Shown here in pieces: positions 1 to 7,185 of a DNA stretch of 64,000 nt (within the stretch, counting starts at the first letter, position 1; the number at the start of each line of letters is the position of its first letter). Under the pieces are notes generated by a model. It was not told the DNA's origin. It searched no databases and was given only the letters and a program-made list of their open reading frames with translations. Origin of the DNA: Gammaproteobacteria bacterium (lineage in GTDB: Bacteria > Pseudomonadota > Gammaproteobacteria > Pseudomonadales > Halieaceae); assembly GCA_024686215.1 (NCBI GenBank), contig JAIBDN010000007.1:1-64000 (forward strand). The letters are read 5' to 3'. Position numbers and translations under genes: made by a program.

Positions 1-95
1 ACGCCTTTAATACGTTCTACCAGTGCGTTGCCGGCGTCGATGTTGACCCCTGCGTCCTTGTAGCTAAGAGGTGTTTGCCCTGTGTTGTCACTCAT
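1..95 (-). CDS. purM: Phosphoribosylformylglycinamidine cyclo-ligase, N-terminal fragment (window edge)
   Basis: The minus strand from 95 encodes [20 protein letters not shown] and continues off the left edge. The SYKDAGV-(N/D)ID stretch is the conserved start of PurM (AIR synthetase), which forms aminoimidazole ribotide in purine synthesis. Only 31 codons are visible, so the catalytic core cannot be checked. The divergent neighbours DUF2066 and hda are the usual partners of purM in gammaproteobacteria, which supports the call. The gene is cut by the window, not visibly broken. Confidence 0.85.
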   Translation of the reverse strand, partial: MSDNTGQTPLSYKDAGVNIDAGNALVERIKG

Positions 96-242
96 GGGTG
101 TTGTGTCCGCTGGATAGTGTGGCGATGCTGCTGCAAAGCGGGCTATTTTAGCTTGCCTAAGCGTGTAGCGCACTTCGAATTCTTCATCTGTGGCGATAAA
201 ATGCATTTTGCCTGGTTCTTGCGTCAGCGCGGGACTCGGCAG

Positions 243-274
243 TTGTCACAGGAGGCCTCCAGTGCTGCTACAAT
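243..274 (+). promoter_or_regulatory. Candidate sigma70 promoter for the DUF2066-hda operon
   Basis: TTGTCA at 243-248 and TACAAT at 269-274 resemble -35 and -10 boxes. The 20-bp spacing is long; GTCACA at 245-250 would give 18. A perfect 10-bp palindrome, GGAGGCCTCC (251-260), lies in the spacer and could be an operator. A TAAGGAG ribosome-binding site follows just before the GTG at 308. No regulator is identified. Confidence 0.4.
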
Positions 275-307
275 GCGTTTTTTTTCCTGGCATTAAGGAG
301 TTAACCG

Positions 308-1354
308 GTGAGAAAGTTTGTCACTGCAATGGTGTGCTCGGTGTTGTTGCTGGCGGCTATGTCCCTGCGCGCTGAATTGGTGCGTGACCTCTATTCGGCG
401 CAGGTGCCAGTAGCTGATCAGGGTGCAGAAGCGCTGGCAGTCGCTTCCCGTGATGCCCTGTCCGACGTGCTGGTGAAAGTCTCCGGCAGCGTGAAAGTGC
501 TGCGTGATCCGGTCATCGCAGCTGCCCTGGGCCAGGCCCGCAAGCATGTGCTGCAATACTCGTACGTGCGCAATGGGCGCATTGAAAGTGGCCTGGAAGC
601 ACAAATTGAATTTGACGATAGCTATATTATGGACCTGATCACCCGGGCAGGCGTGCCCCTGTGGATCGCTAATCGACCGCTGGTGCTGGTCTGGCTGGTA
701 ATGGAGGACAGCAGCGGGCGGTATTTCGTTAATGCTGAGACGGCACCTGAGTTGTCTGCGGCGCTGACCACGGCATTCTCCCGGCGCGGCGTGCCGATGC
801 AGATGCCGCTATTTGACCTGGCCGATTCCTCTGCGCTGTCAACACAGCAGGCCTGGCGCCAGTATCGCCCGGCGCTGGAGTCCGCGTCGCAGCGCTATGA
901 TGTGCAGAATATTATGGCCGGGCGCCTGGTTGCCCTGTCTTCGGGCAGCGCTACCGGAGACTGGAGTTATTTCTCCACCGGCGATCGCCTGGATCGCTCC
1001 ATCAGTGCGGCTGATGCGGCAGAATTTGCCGCCCAGGGGGCGGCCATGGTGGCAGAGGACATGGCGGCGCGTTACGCGGTTGTGCCCACGGCCGCCGATG
1101 CCGGCGGTATCAGTATGTCGGTGCAGGGGGTCAGGCGTTACGCGGACTACGCCAATATTGTCGCCTGGCTGGAAGGCCTGGAGTTGATCGAACGCGCCAA
1201 TATAGAGCGCGTTAGTGGCGATACCATCGAATTGCGCTTGCAGGCCCAGGCGGGACCGCAACAGCTGGCGGCAATCATCGAGTTGAATGAGCGACTCACC
1301 CCAATGCCACCGGTGGCGGCGCATAACCAGTTGAGCTATCTGTGGCAGGACTAG
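308..1354 (+). CDS. DUF2066 domain-containing exported protein
   Basis: This 348-residue protein has an N-terminal signal peptide (basic MRK, a hydrophobic run to about residue 20, cleavage near LRA-EL), so it is probably periplasmic or envelope-associated. Its sequence and its position between purM and hda match the DUF2066 family, whose function is unknown. The GTG start at 308 is supported by TAAGGAG a few bases upstream. Its 3' end overlaps the hda start by 13 bases, implying translational coupling with the replication regulator. No catalytic motif is recognised. Confidence 0.85.
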   Translation: MRKFVTAMVCSVLLLAAMSLRAELVRDLYSAQVPVADQGAEALAVASRDALSDVLVKVSGSVKVLRDPVIAAALGQARKHVLQYSYVRNGRIESGLEAQIEFDDSYIMDLITRAGVPLWIANRPLVLVWLVMEDSSGRYFVNAETAPELSAALTTAFSRRGVPMQMPLFDLADSSALSTQQAWRQYRPALESASQRYDVQNIMAGRLVALSSGSATGDWSYFSTGDRLDRSISAADAAEFAAQGAAMVAEDMAARYAVVPTAADAGGISMSVQGVRRYADYANIVAWLEGLELIERANIERVSGDTIELRLQAQAGPQQLAAIIELNERLTPMPPVAAHNQLSYLWQD

Positions 1355-2049
1355 ATATTGGCCAGCGACAGCTGGCCCTGGAGGTGCAGCTGCGCGATGA
1401 CGCGACGCTGGACAATTACCTGGGTGCCCCCGCAGTGCAGCCGCTGCTGCTGGCGCTGCAGCAACAAACAACCCCCGATGGCGAAGCAATAATCTTCCTG
1501 TATGGACCCGACGGCTGCGGCAAGTCGCACCTGTTGCAGGCCGCCTGTCATCTCGCCGGGGGTGGAGCGCTGTATCTGCCGCTGGCAGAGCTGGCCGAGT
1601 ACTCCCCGCAAGACGTGCTGCAAAGCGTAGAGACGCTGGACCTGGTGTGTCTGGACGATGTGGATGCCGTGCTGGGCAATGACGACTGGGAGCTGGCCTT
1701 GTTCGACCTGTGCAACCGCGCCCGGCAGTGGGGTTGCCGCCTGTTAGTGGCGGGGCAGGGTGCACCACGTACACTGGCGGTCAAACTGGCCGATCTGCGC
1801 TCGCGCCTGTCCTGGGGCATTGTCTATCAGCTGAGCCAGACTGACGATGAGGAAAAGTCTGCGGTGCTGCGCTTTCGCGCCGGACGCAGAGGGTTGTCCA
1901 TGTCAGCGGAGGTAGCCTTCTATATTGTCACCAGGGCGCCACGCTCCCTGGAGCATCTGTTGGAGTTGCTGGATACCCTGCATAAGGCCTCCCTCGCGGA
2001 ACAGCGCGCGCTGTCTATCCCTTTCGTCAAACAGGCCCTGGGCTGGTGA
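1342..2049 (+). CDS. hda: DnaA regulatory inactivator Hda
   Basis: This 235-residue AAA+ protein resembles DnaA domain III. With the DNA-loaded sliding clamp, Hda stimulates hydrolysis of DnaA-bound ATP and so limits re-initiation of replication. Visible features are an N-terminal QLALEVQLRDDATLDNY segment (the clamp-binding Q-L-x-L-x-V/L type element), a Walker A GPDGCGKSH near residues 55-62, a Walker B-like CLDDVDAV, and the C-terminal SIPFVKQAL typical of Hda. The chosen GTG overlaps DUF2066 by 13 bases. A downstream TTG is possible but would cut into the clamp-binding element. Confidence 0.93.
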   Translation: MAGLDIGQRQLALEVQLRDDATLDNYLGAPAVQPLLLALQQQTTPDGEAIIFLYGPDGCGKSHLLQAACHLAGGGALYLPLAELAEYSPQDVLQSVETLDLVCLDDVDAVLGNDDWELALFDLCNRARQWGCRLLVAGQGAPRTLAVKLADLRSRLSWGIVYQLSQTDDEEKSAVLRFRAGRRGLSMSAEVAFYIVTRAPRSLEHLLELLDTLHKASLAEQRALSIPFVKQALGW

Positions 2050-2054
2050 TGTGT

Positions 2055-2825
2055 TCAGTCCACGCTGAAATTGTCTGCATCCAGGTGGCAGGGAAAACTC
2101 TCGCGATAGTGCTGTAGTTTGGTGCCGTCCAGGCGTACCTGGGTCGCGCTCTTTCTATCGAACATATCTACCAGTAATTCGCCGTCGGCGGCTATCGCCA
2201 GGCTGTCGCCGCTGTAACCCATACCTTTGGCATCACTGCCGACCCGGTTCACACCGATAACGCAGGCCAGGTTCTCGATGGCCCGTGCTAGCAGTAGCTG
2301 ACGCCAGTGCAGGCGCCTTGGGGTTGGCCAGTTGGCCACGTACAGGGCCAGATCGTAATCATCCCGATTGCGGCTGAATACCGGGAAACGCAAGTCGTAG
2401 CAAACCTGCAGCAAAATGCGCCAGCCGCGCCAGTTCACGATGACCCGCTCACTGCCACTGCGGTAGCGTTTGTGCTCTCCGGCCATGCGGAACAGGTGAC
2501 GTTTGTCGTAGTAGCTCACCCCCTCAGGGGTGACAAACAGCATGCGGTTATACACGCCGTCTTCCCCGTGCACCGCCACGCTGCCGGTCAGTGCACAATC
2601 GTAGTCCCTGGCCAGCGCCTGTAGCCACTGTTCTGTGGCGCCGCCGGGTTGCTCCGCATTGGCAATTGCGTTCATGGAAAATCCGGTAGTAAACATCTCC
2701 GGTAGAATAATCAGGTCAGTGGCCTGCTCCAGACCTGCAATGATTGCGCCGATTTGTTGGCGGTTGTCTTCTGGTTGCTCCCAGGCCAGTTCGCACTGGA
2801 TCAATGTGGCATTCAGATCCTGCAT
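2055..2825 (-). CDS. Omega-amidase, nitrilase superfamily (YafV-like)
   Basis: This 256-residue carbon-nitrogen hydrolase carries the Glu-Lys-Cys triad: E43 in LPEMF, K108 in YDKRHLF and C142 in VCYDLRFP. YafV-type members hydrolyse alpha-ketoglutaramate and related 2-oxo amides made by glutamine transaminases. The start at 2825 (MQDLNATLIQ) was preferred to an upstream ATG because it aligns with the family and overlaps the aminotransferase gene by 13 bases. Pairing with a methionine-type aminotransferase fits transamination of ketomethylthiobutyrate, with the amidase pulling the reaction forward. Substrate is inferred. Confidence 0.85.
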   Translation of the reverse strand: MQDLNATLIQCELAWEQPEDNRQQIGAIIAGLEQATDLIILPEMFTTGFSMNAIANAEQPGGATEQWLQALARDYDCALTGSVAVHGEDGVYNRMLFVTPEGVSYYDKRHLFRMAGEHKRYRSGSERVIVNWRGWRILLQVCYDLRFPVFSRNRDDYDLALYVANWPTPRRLHWRQLLLARAIENLACVIGVNRVGSDAKGMGYSGDSLAIAADGELLVDMFDRKSATQVRLDGTKLQHYRESFPCHLDADNFSVD

Positions 2826-3958
2826 AGTATCTCCGCGGCCTGCTTGAGCAGCGCATCGCTTTTGGCAAAGCAGAAGCGCAGGTAATGCAGATCCTCTGGC
2901 GCCTCCTGGTAAAACACGGAGATGGGAATGGCAGCCACGCCGTATTGCCGGGTCCAGTCCTCGCACAGCTGCGCATCGCGCACTGTGCTGATAGCGCTGT
3001 AGTCCAGTAGCTGAAAATAGGTGCCCTGGCTGGGTTTAAGGGAAAAGCGCGAGTCCTCCAGCAGGGCGCAGAACAGGTCGCGTTTACCCTGGTAAAAATC
3101 TGCCAGGGTAGCCGGATAGCCGGGATCATCGCGCATGAAATCAGCTAGCGCCATTTGCACCGGGGTCACCGCCACAAAAGAAACAAACTGATGCACCTTG
3201 CGCAGTTCTGCGCTCAGCGCCGGTGGTGCTATACAGTAGCCGGTTTTCCAGCCGGTTACGCTGAAGGTCTTGCCAAAAGAGAACATGGCGAAGCTGCGCT
3301 GGCGCAGACCTTCGAGCTGCAGCACACTGTGGTGCTGCTGGTCGTCATAGACCAGATGTTCGTAGACCTCGTCGCTTATCACCAGAAGATCATACTTTTC
3401 AGCAAGCTGCTCCAGTTTTAGTAGATCGTGGCTGGACAGCGTGCTGCCGCTGGGGTTGTGTGGCGAGTTGATGATGATGAGTCGGGTGCGCGGGTTAGTG
3501 GCATCCTCAACCTGCTGCCAGTCGATAGAAAAATCTAGCGCGTTTAAGGGGATGTGCACCGCGCGCCCACCCGCCAGCTCAATGCTGGGTTGGTAACAGT
3601 CGTAACAGGGGTCAAAAATGATGACTTCATCACCGGGGTGAACACAGGCCATTACCGCACAGAAGATGCCTTCCGTCGCGCCCGGGACCACAGTGATTTC
3701 GCTCTCCGGGTGGCATTCCACAGCCCTGCGTGCGGCCACATGAGCGGCAATCTGTTCGCGCAGCGCCAACACTCCCGCCATGGGTGCGTACTGGTTGTGC
3801 CCCGCCATTGCATGCGCACCCAGCGCTTCGCGCAGCGCCAGTGGTGCGTCGAAATCAGGGAAGCCCTGAGACAGATTGATCGCCTCGCACTGACTGGCCA
3901 GGGCCGACATTTGGGTGAATATAGTGGTCCCTACGTGGGGCAGTTTGCTCTTTATCAT
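2813..3958 (-). CDS. Class I PLP-dependent aminotransferase (YbdL/MtnE-like methionine aminotransferase)
   Basis: This is a 381-residue fold-type I aminotransferase. Visible motifs are NLSQGFPDF near residue 28, NSPHNPSG near 164, SDEVYEHL near 195 and the PLP lysine K230 in FSFGKTFSVTGWK. The combination matches the YbdL/kynurenine-glutamine transaminase group, which favours methionine, glutamine and aromatic amino acids. The ATG at 3958 overlaps the end of the upstream transporter gene by 4 bases, and its 3' end overlaps the omega-amidase. The exact amino donor is not decided by sequence. Confidence 0.87.
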   Translation of the reverse strand: MIKSKLPHVGTTIFTQMSALASQCEAINLSQGFPDFDAPLALREALGAHAMAGHNQYAPMAGVLALREQIAAHVAARRAVECHPESEITVVPGATEGIFCAVMACVHPGDEVIIFDPCYDCYQPSIELAGGRAVHIPLNALDFSIDWQQVEDATNPRTRLIIINSPHNPSGSTLSSHDLLKLEQLAEKYDLLVISDEVYEHLVYDDQQHHSVLQLEGLRQRSFAMFSFGKTFSVTGWKTGYCIAPPALSAELRKVHQFVSFVAVTPVQMALADFMRDDPGYPATLADFYQGKRDLFCALLEDSRFSLKPSQGTYFQLLDYSAISTVRDAQLCEDWTRQYGVAAIPISVFYQEAPEDLHYLRFCFAKSDALLKQAAEILCRI

Positions 3959-4737
3959 GGTGCTGTCGAGGGGCTGCCCCCGGGTACTGCCATTTCGTTG
4001 GGAGATAGCTGCAGGTAGCGACGCAGGTAATGCACCGCCAGGTAGAAAGGGCCGGTATCCAGTAAAGCAACGGTGGCTTTAAACAGGTAATTGCTGCCGA
4101 TCAGCACGAGTATTGTATTGAAGGCCATATCGCCGCGAAAGAAGGCGGCGCCAAAGGTTACTGAGATAACAGTAATAGAATCCACCAACTGGCTGCCCAG
4201 GGTGCTGAAATTGTTGCGTACCCACAGGTATTTTCCCTTGGTAACGCGCTTCCAGAAGTGGAATAGCTGCACGTCGCAGTACTGGGCGGCGATGTAGGCC
4301 AGCATGGAAGCAAACACCGCGCCGGAAGTGGTGGCATAGATCAACTGGTACAGTCCTACGCTGTGCTCCACGACCTCACCGTTGGGCAGGGACACCGGTG
4401 CTGCAAGTTGCAGTATTTGCCAGGGCGGCATGTTTTCCATGGGTACGGCCGGAATGCTGTTACCCAGCAGCAGTACCAGCAGGATAAAGATATTCAGCCC
4501 CAGGCCCACGGTGACCAGGAAGTTGGCCCGGGCCTTGCCGTACAGTTCACAGACCAGGTCGGTACACAGAAAGGTCAGGGGGTAGGGCAGTACGCCCACC
4601 GCTAGCGCCATGGGCCCCAGTTGCACGAAGCGGGTAATACCGATCACATTGAGTAAGGTCATGGCACACAGGAAGGTACCCGCCAGCACCAGGAACACAC
4701 GTTCACGACGCTCCTGTAATACGTCTGCTGCAATCAC
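3955..4737 (-). CDS. yhhQ: Queuosine precursor transporter (YhhQ/VUT family)
   Basis: This integral membrane protein of about 260 residues belongs to the DUF165/VUT family, which imports preQ0/preQ1 for queuosine modification of tRNA. It shows about six hydrophobic segments, PLTFLCTDLVCELYG near residue 50 and VRNNFSTLGSQLVDS near 175, both characteristic of the family. I chose the GTG at 4737: AAGGAAAG lies just upstream and the SDR stop codon sits 3 bases away. A longer reading frame would run into the SDR gene. It is the second gene of the minus-strand run SDR-yhhQ-aminotransferase-amidase. Confidence 0.87.
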   Translation of the reverse strand: MIAADVLQERRERVFLVLAGTFLCAMTLLNVIGITRFVQLGPMALAVGVLPYPLTFLCTDLVCELYGKARANFLVTVGLGLNIFILLVLLLGNSIPAVPMENMPPWQILQLAAPVSLPNGEVVEHSVGLYQLIYATTSGAVFASMLAYIAAQYCDVQLFHFWKRVTKGKYLWVRNNFSTLGSQLVDSITVISVTFGAAFFRGDMAFNTILVLIGSNYLFKATVALLDTGPFYLAVHYLRRYLQLSPNEMAVPGGSPSTAP

Positions 4738-4739
4738 CC

Positions 4740-5441
4740 TCAGCTTTCCTTCTGGCCCAGGTTGCCGTGCAGTACAGCGCCGTTGATTACCGGGTTGTGG
4801 TGTGCCCAACGAATCAGTTCGGCGATTTCACCGGGGTCGATCAAGCGTTTGAAGCTGTTCATTGCGGCAATGGCCTGCTCCACCTCGGGGTCATTACCCA
4901 GGTGCGTGCGCAGCATCTCGGTGTCGGTGAACCCGGGGCATACCAGGGCGGTGTGTATGCCAGAGCCCATCAGGTCCTGGCAGGTAGCACGCATCATGCC
5001 CAGCTGCGCGTGTTTGCTGACAACGTAACTGAAAGAACCGGCCACGGCTTTCTCGGAAAGCGTTGAACCTACGTAGATAACGCTGGATGTGGGCCCCAGC
5101 AGTGGCAGCAATTGCTGATTGAGGCTGTTTATAGCCACCACATTGGTCTCCAGCACCTGGCGCAGTTCCCCGGAGTCACAATCGTTGGTGCTGTCCTTAA
5201 GCATCTGGCTGGCATTGTGCACCAGCACTGTTGAGCTGCTTTTAGCGATCGCCTCGCCCAGCACAGAGCAGGCTGAATCTATCTCCGCGTCGCTGGAAAG
5301 ATCGCAGCGGATATTGTTCACCTGTGGCAGCGGGCAGGCGCGCCGTGACAGATTGAAAACCTGGTAACCCTCGTCAAGAAAAGCCTGGGCAGTTGCCCGG
5401 CCTATACCCACGCTGGCGCCAGTGATAATCGCGGTGTTCAT
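4740..5441 (-). CDS. Short-chain dehydrogenase/reductase
   Basis: This classical SDR of about 233 residues has the NAD(P)-binding TGASVGIG at 7-14, NAS in place of the usual NNAG/NAG near 77, and the catalytic S126/Y139/K143 set (YVVSK). The start at 5441 is fixed by AAAGGAG upstream. It heads the minus-strand run with yhhQ. The overall look recalls sepiapterin-reductase-like SDRs, and a pterin enzyme is transcribed divergently just upstream. A pterin substrate is therefore possible but unproven. Confidence 0.8.
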   Translation of the reverse strand: MNTAIITGASVGIGRATAQAFLDEGYQVFNLSRRACPLPQVNNIRCDLSSDAEIDSACSVLGEAIAKSSSTVLVHNASQMLKDSTNDCDSGELRQVLETNVVAINSLNQQLLPLLGPTSSVIYVGSTLSEKAVAGSFSYVVSKHAQLGMMRATCQDLMGSGIHTALVCPGFTDTEMLRTHLGNDPEVEQAIAAMNSFKRLIDPGEIAELIRWAHHNPVINGAVLHGNLGQKES

Positions 5442-5689
5442 CTGCTGTTCATTCTCCTTTGCGGCAATCAATGACCGCGCCCTACAGCGCCGTGGCATAG
5501 CAGATTCGGTCATTTAAGTGGTGGCGTCAAGGCGCCAAGCCATCATTATACGACGCCATGGCCTTACCTGATCAGTATGCTCGAATTATCCGTTAATGAT
5601 CCGTCGGCATGGCGCTGGCGTAAGTTCCGGCAGTTGCGCTGGTTCAACACAGGCATGACAATGGACTGATAGTTTTAAGGTAGGTAAGC

Positions 5690-6172
5690 ATGGAAAGTTT
5701 AACCACATTGTATATAGATAAGGAGAGCCACAAGTTCTCTGCGGCACACTATACGATTTTCTCCGCCAGTGAGCGCGAGCGCCTGCACGGGCACAACTAC
5801 TCCGTCTCTGCGCGCATTGTTGCACCCATGGGAGATAATGGCTTTTCGGCTGATTACAACGTGTATAAGAATCGTCTGGCCGGCCTGTGTGATGCCCTGG
5901 ATGAATACATGTTGCTAGCGGGCGATTCGCCCTATCAGCAGATCGAGCAGGATGGCGCCTGTTATCGCGTCAGCTTTGCCGACGAACACATGCTGTTTCT
6001 GCAAAGTGACACCCAGGTGCTGCCTATACGCAACGCCACCGTGGAAGAATTCTCTCGCTACCTGCTGCAGGGCTTGCTAGCTGTCTCTGGCGATGACGAT
6101 CTGCGTGAAATTGAATTATGCGTGGCCTCGGGTCCGGGGCAAAAGGGTTGCGCCAGCTGGTCTAAACCCTGA
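5690..6172 (+). CDS. 6-pyruvoyltetrahydropterin synthase paralogue, PTPS-III type
   Basis: This 160-residue T-fold enzyme has the family zinc ligands H20 (FSAAH) and H33/H35 (HGH). The catalytic cysteine of QueD and animal PTPS (C-x3-HGH) is absent. Instead, E30 is placed as E-x2-HGH, the signature of PTPS-III enzymes, which convert dihydroneopterin triphosphate to 6-hydroxymethyl-dihydropterin and can replace FolB in folate synthesis. AAGGTAGG upstream supports the ATG. The length suits the family. A queuosine role (QueD) is the main alternative; the missing Cys argues against it. Confidence 0.75.
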   Translation: MESLTTLYIDKESHKFSAAHYTIFSASERERLHGHNYSVSARIVAPMGDNGFSADYNVYKNRLAGLCDALDEYMLLAGDSPYQQIEQDGACYRVSFADEHMLFLQSDTQVLPIRNATVEEFSRYLLQGLLAVSGDDDLREIELCVASGPGQKGCASWSKP

Positions 6173-6335
6173 TCAAGCGGGCGAGCATTTTTCGGACATT
6201 AAGCAGTGCTGTGCTACGCTTTAGCCAGTGTCCGTCCGTGAATTCCGCGATAGCCGGGGTTGGTTGATAGACGGAGTCTTAACCTGACATGCATTTCGTG
6301 CTTCGGGATAACAACAATACATAAAAGAGGTGGTT

Positions 6336-7037
6336 ATGAGCATGAGTAAAAAACTAGGCGCCGAGTTTATCGGTACGTTCTGGCTGGTACTGGGTGGTTG
6401 CGGCAGCGCTGTGCTGGCCGCGGGATTTCCCGATGTGGGTATCGGTCTTCTGGGGGTATCCCTGGCGTTTGGCTTGACTGTGCTTACCATGGCTTTTGCC
6501 ATCGGGCATATCTCCGGTTGTCACCTTAATCCCGCTGTGTCGGTGGGTCTGGTGGTGGGAGGACGTTTTCCCTCTGGAGAGTTGCTTCCTTATGTCGTAG
6601 CCCAGGTGCTGGGCGGTATTGCCGGCGCTGCAGTGCTGTACGTGATCGCCAGTGGTGCCGCTGGTCCGGAAGGTTTCGAAACCGCGGGCTTTGCCTCCAA
6701 CGGCTTTGGTGAGCACTCACCGGGCGGCTACAGCCTCACGGCGGCGCTGGTCACTGAGGTGGTCATGACCTTTATGTTCCTGATTATTATCCTCGGTGCT
6801 ACAGATGCGCGCGCCCCGGCTGGCCTCGCTCCTATCGCCATCGGCCTGGGTCTGACACTGATCCACCTGATCAGCATTCCGATAACCAACACTTCAGTAA
6901 ACCCTGCGCGCAGCACCGGCGTTGCCCTGATTGAGGGTGGCTGGGCAATTTCCCAGTTGTGGCTGTTCTGGATAGCACCTATTGTCGGTGCAGCGCTGGC
7001 CGGCCTGGTCTACAACTGGCTGGGTAGCGAGGACTGA
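6336..7037 (+). CDS. aqpZ: Aquaporin Z
   Basis: This 233-residue, six-helix MIP channel for rapid water flux across the inner membrane has both NPA boxes, at about 65-67 (HLNPAVS) and 189-191 (VNPARS). [14 protein letters not shown] in helix 1 and the Arg of the second NPAR are typical of water-selective AqpZ. ATG 6336 is preferred because the AAAGAGG site at 6324-6330 lies 5 bases upstream; GTG 6330 and ATG 6342 are alternatives. An A/C-rich run (AACAACAATAC) lies just before the ribosome-binding site. Convergent with prlC. Confidence 0.93.
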   Translation: MSMSKKLGAEFIGTFWLVLGGCGSAVLAAGFPDVGIGLLGVSLAFGLTVLTMAFAIGHISGCHLNPAVSVGLVVGGRFPSGELLPYVVAQVLGGIAGAAVLYVIASGAAGPEGFETAGFASNGFGEHSPGGYSLTAALVTEVVMTFMFLIIILGATDARAPAGLAPIAIGLGLTLIHLISIPITNTSVNPARSTGVALIEGGWAISQLWLFWIAPIVGAALAGLVYNWLGSED

Positions 7038-7185
7038 TCGCCTGCGCCATGGCCGCTGAGGAACTGTCGCAACGGCTGGGCGCAACACTGGGAGCAGTTG
7101 CCGGTGCAGCGCGATGCAGCCGACGCGGTAGTGCTCGCGATCGATGCCACGCGCGCGGCCGTCAGGCCTTATTGTTCAGTCTCGA

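Noticed and set aside
839-1774. Long minus-strand frame opposite DUF2066 and hda
   Set aside because: Shadow frame in GC-rich DNA; Arg/Pro/Ala-rich with no motif, and both plus-strand genes are well supported.
7038-7185. Possible gene remnant between aqpZ and prlC
   Set aside because: One frame has plausible codon use (a DAADAVVLAI-like stretch), but it is short, lacks a start and matches no family with certainty.
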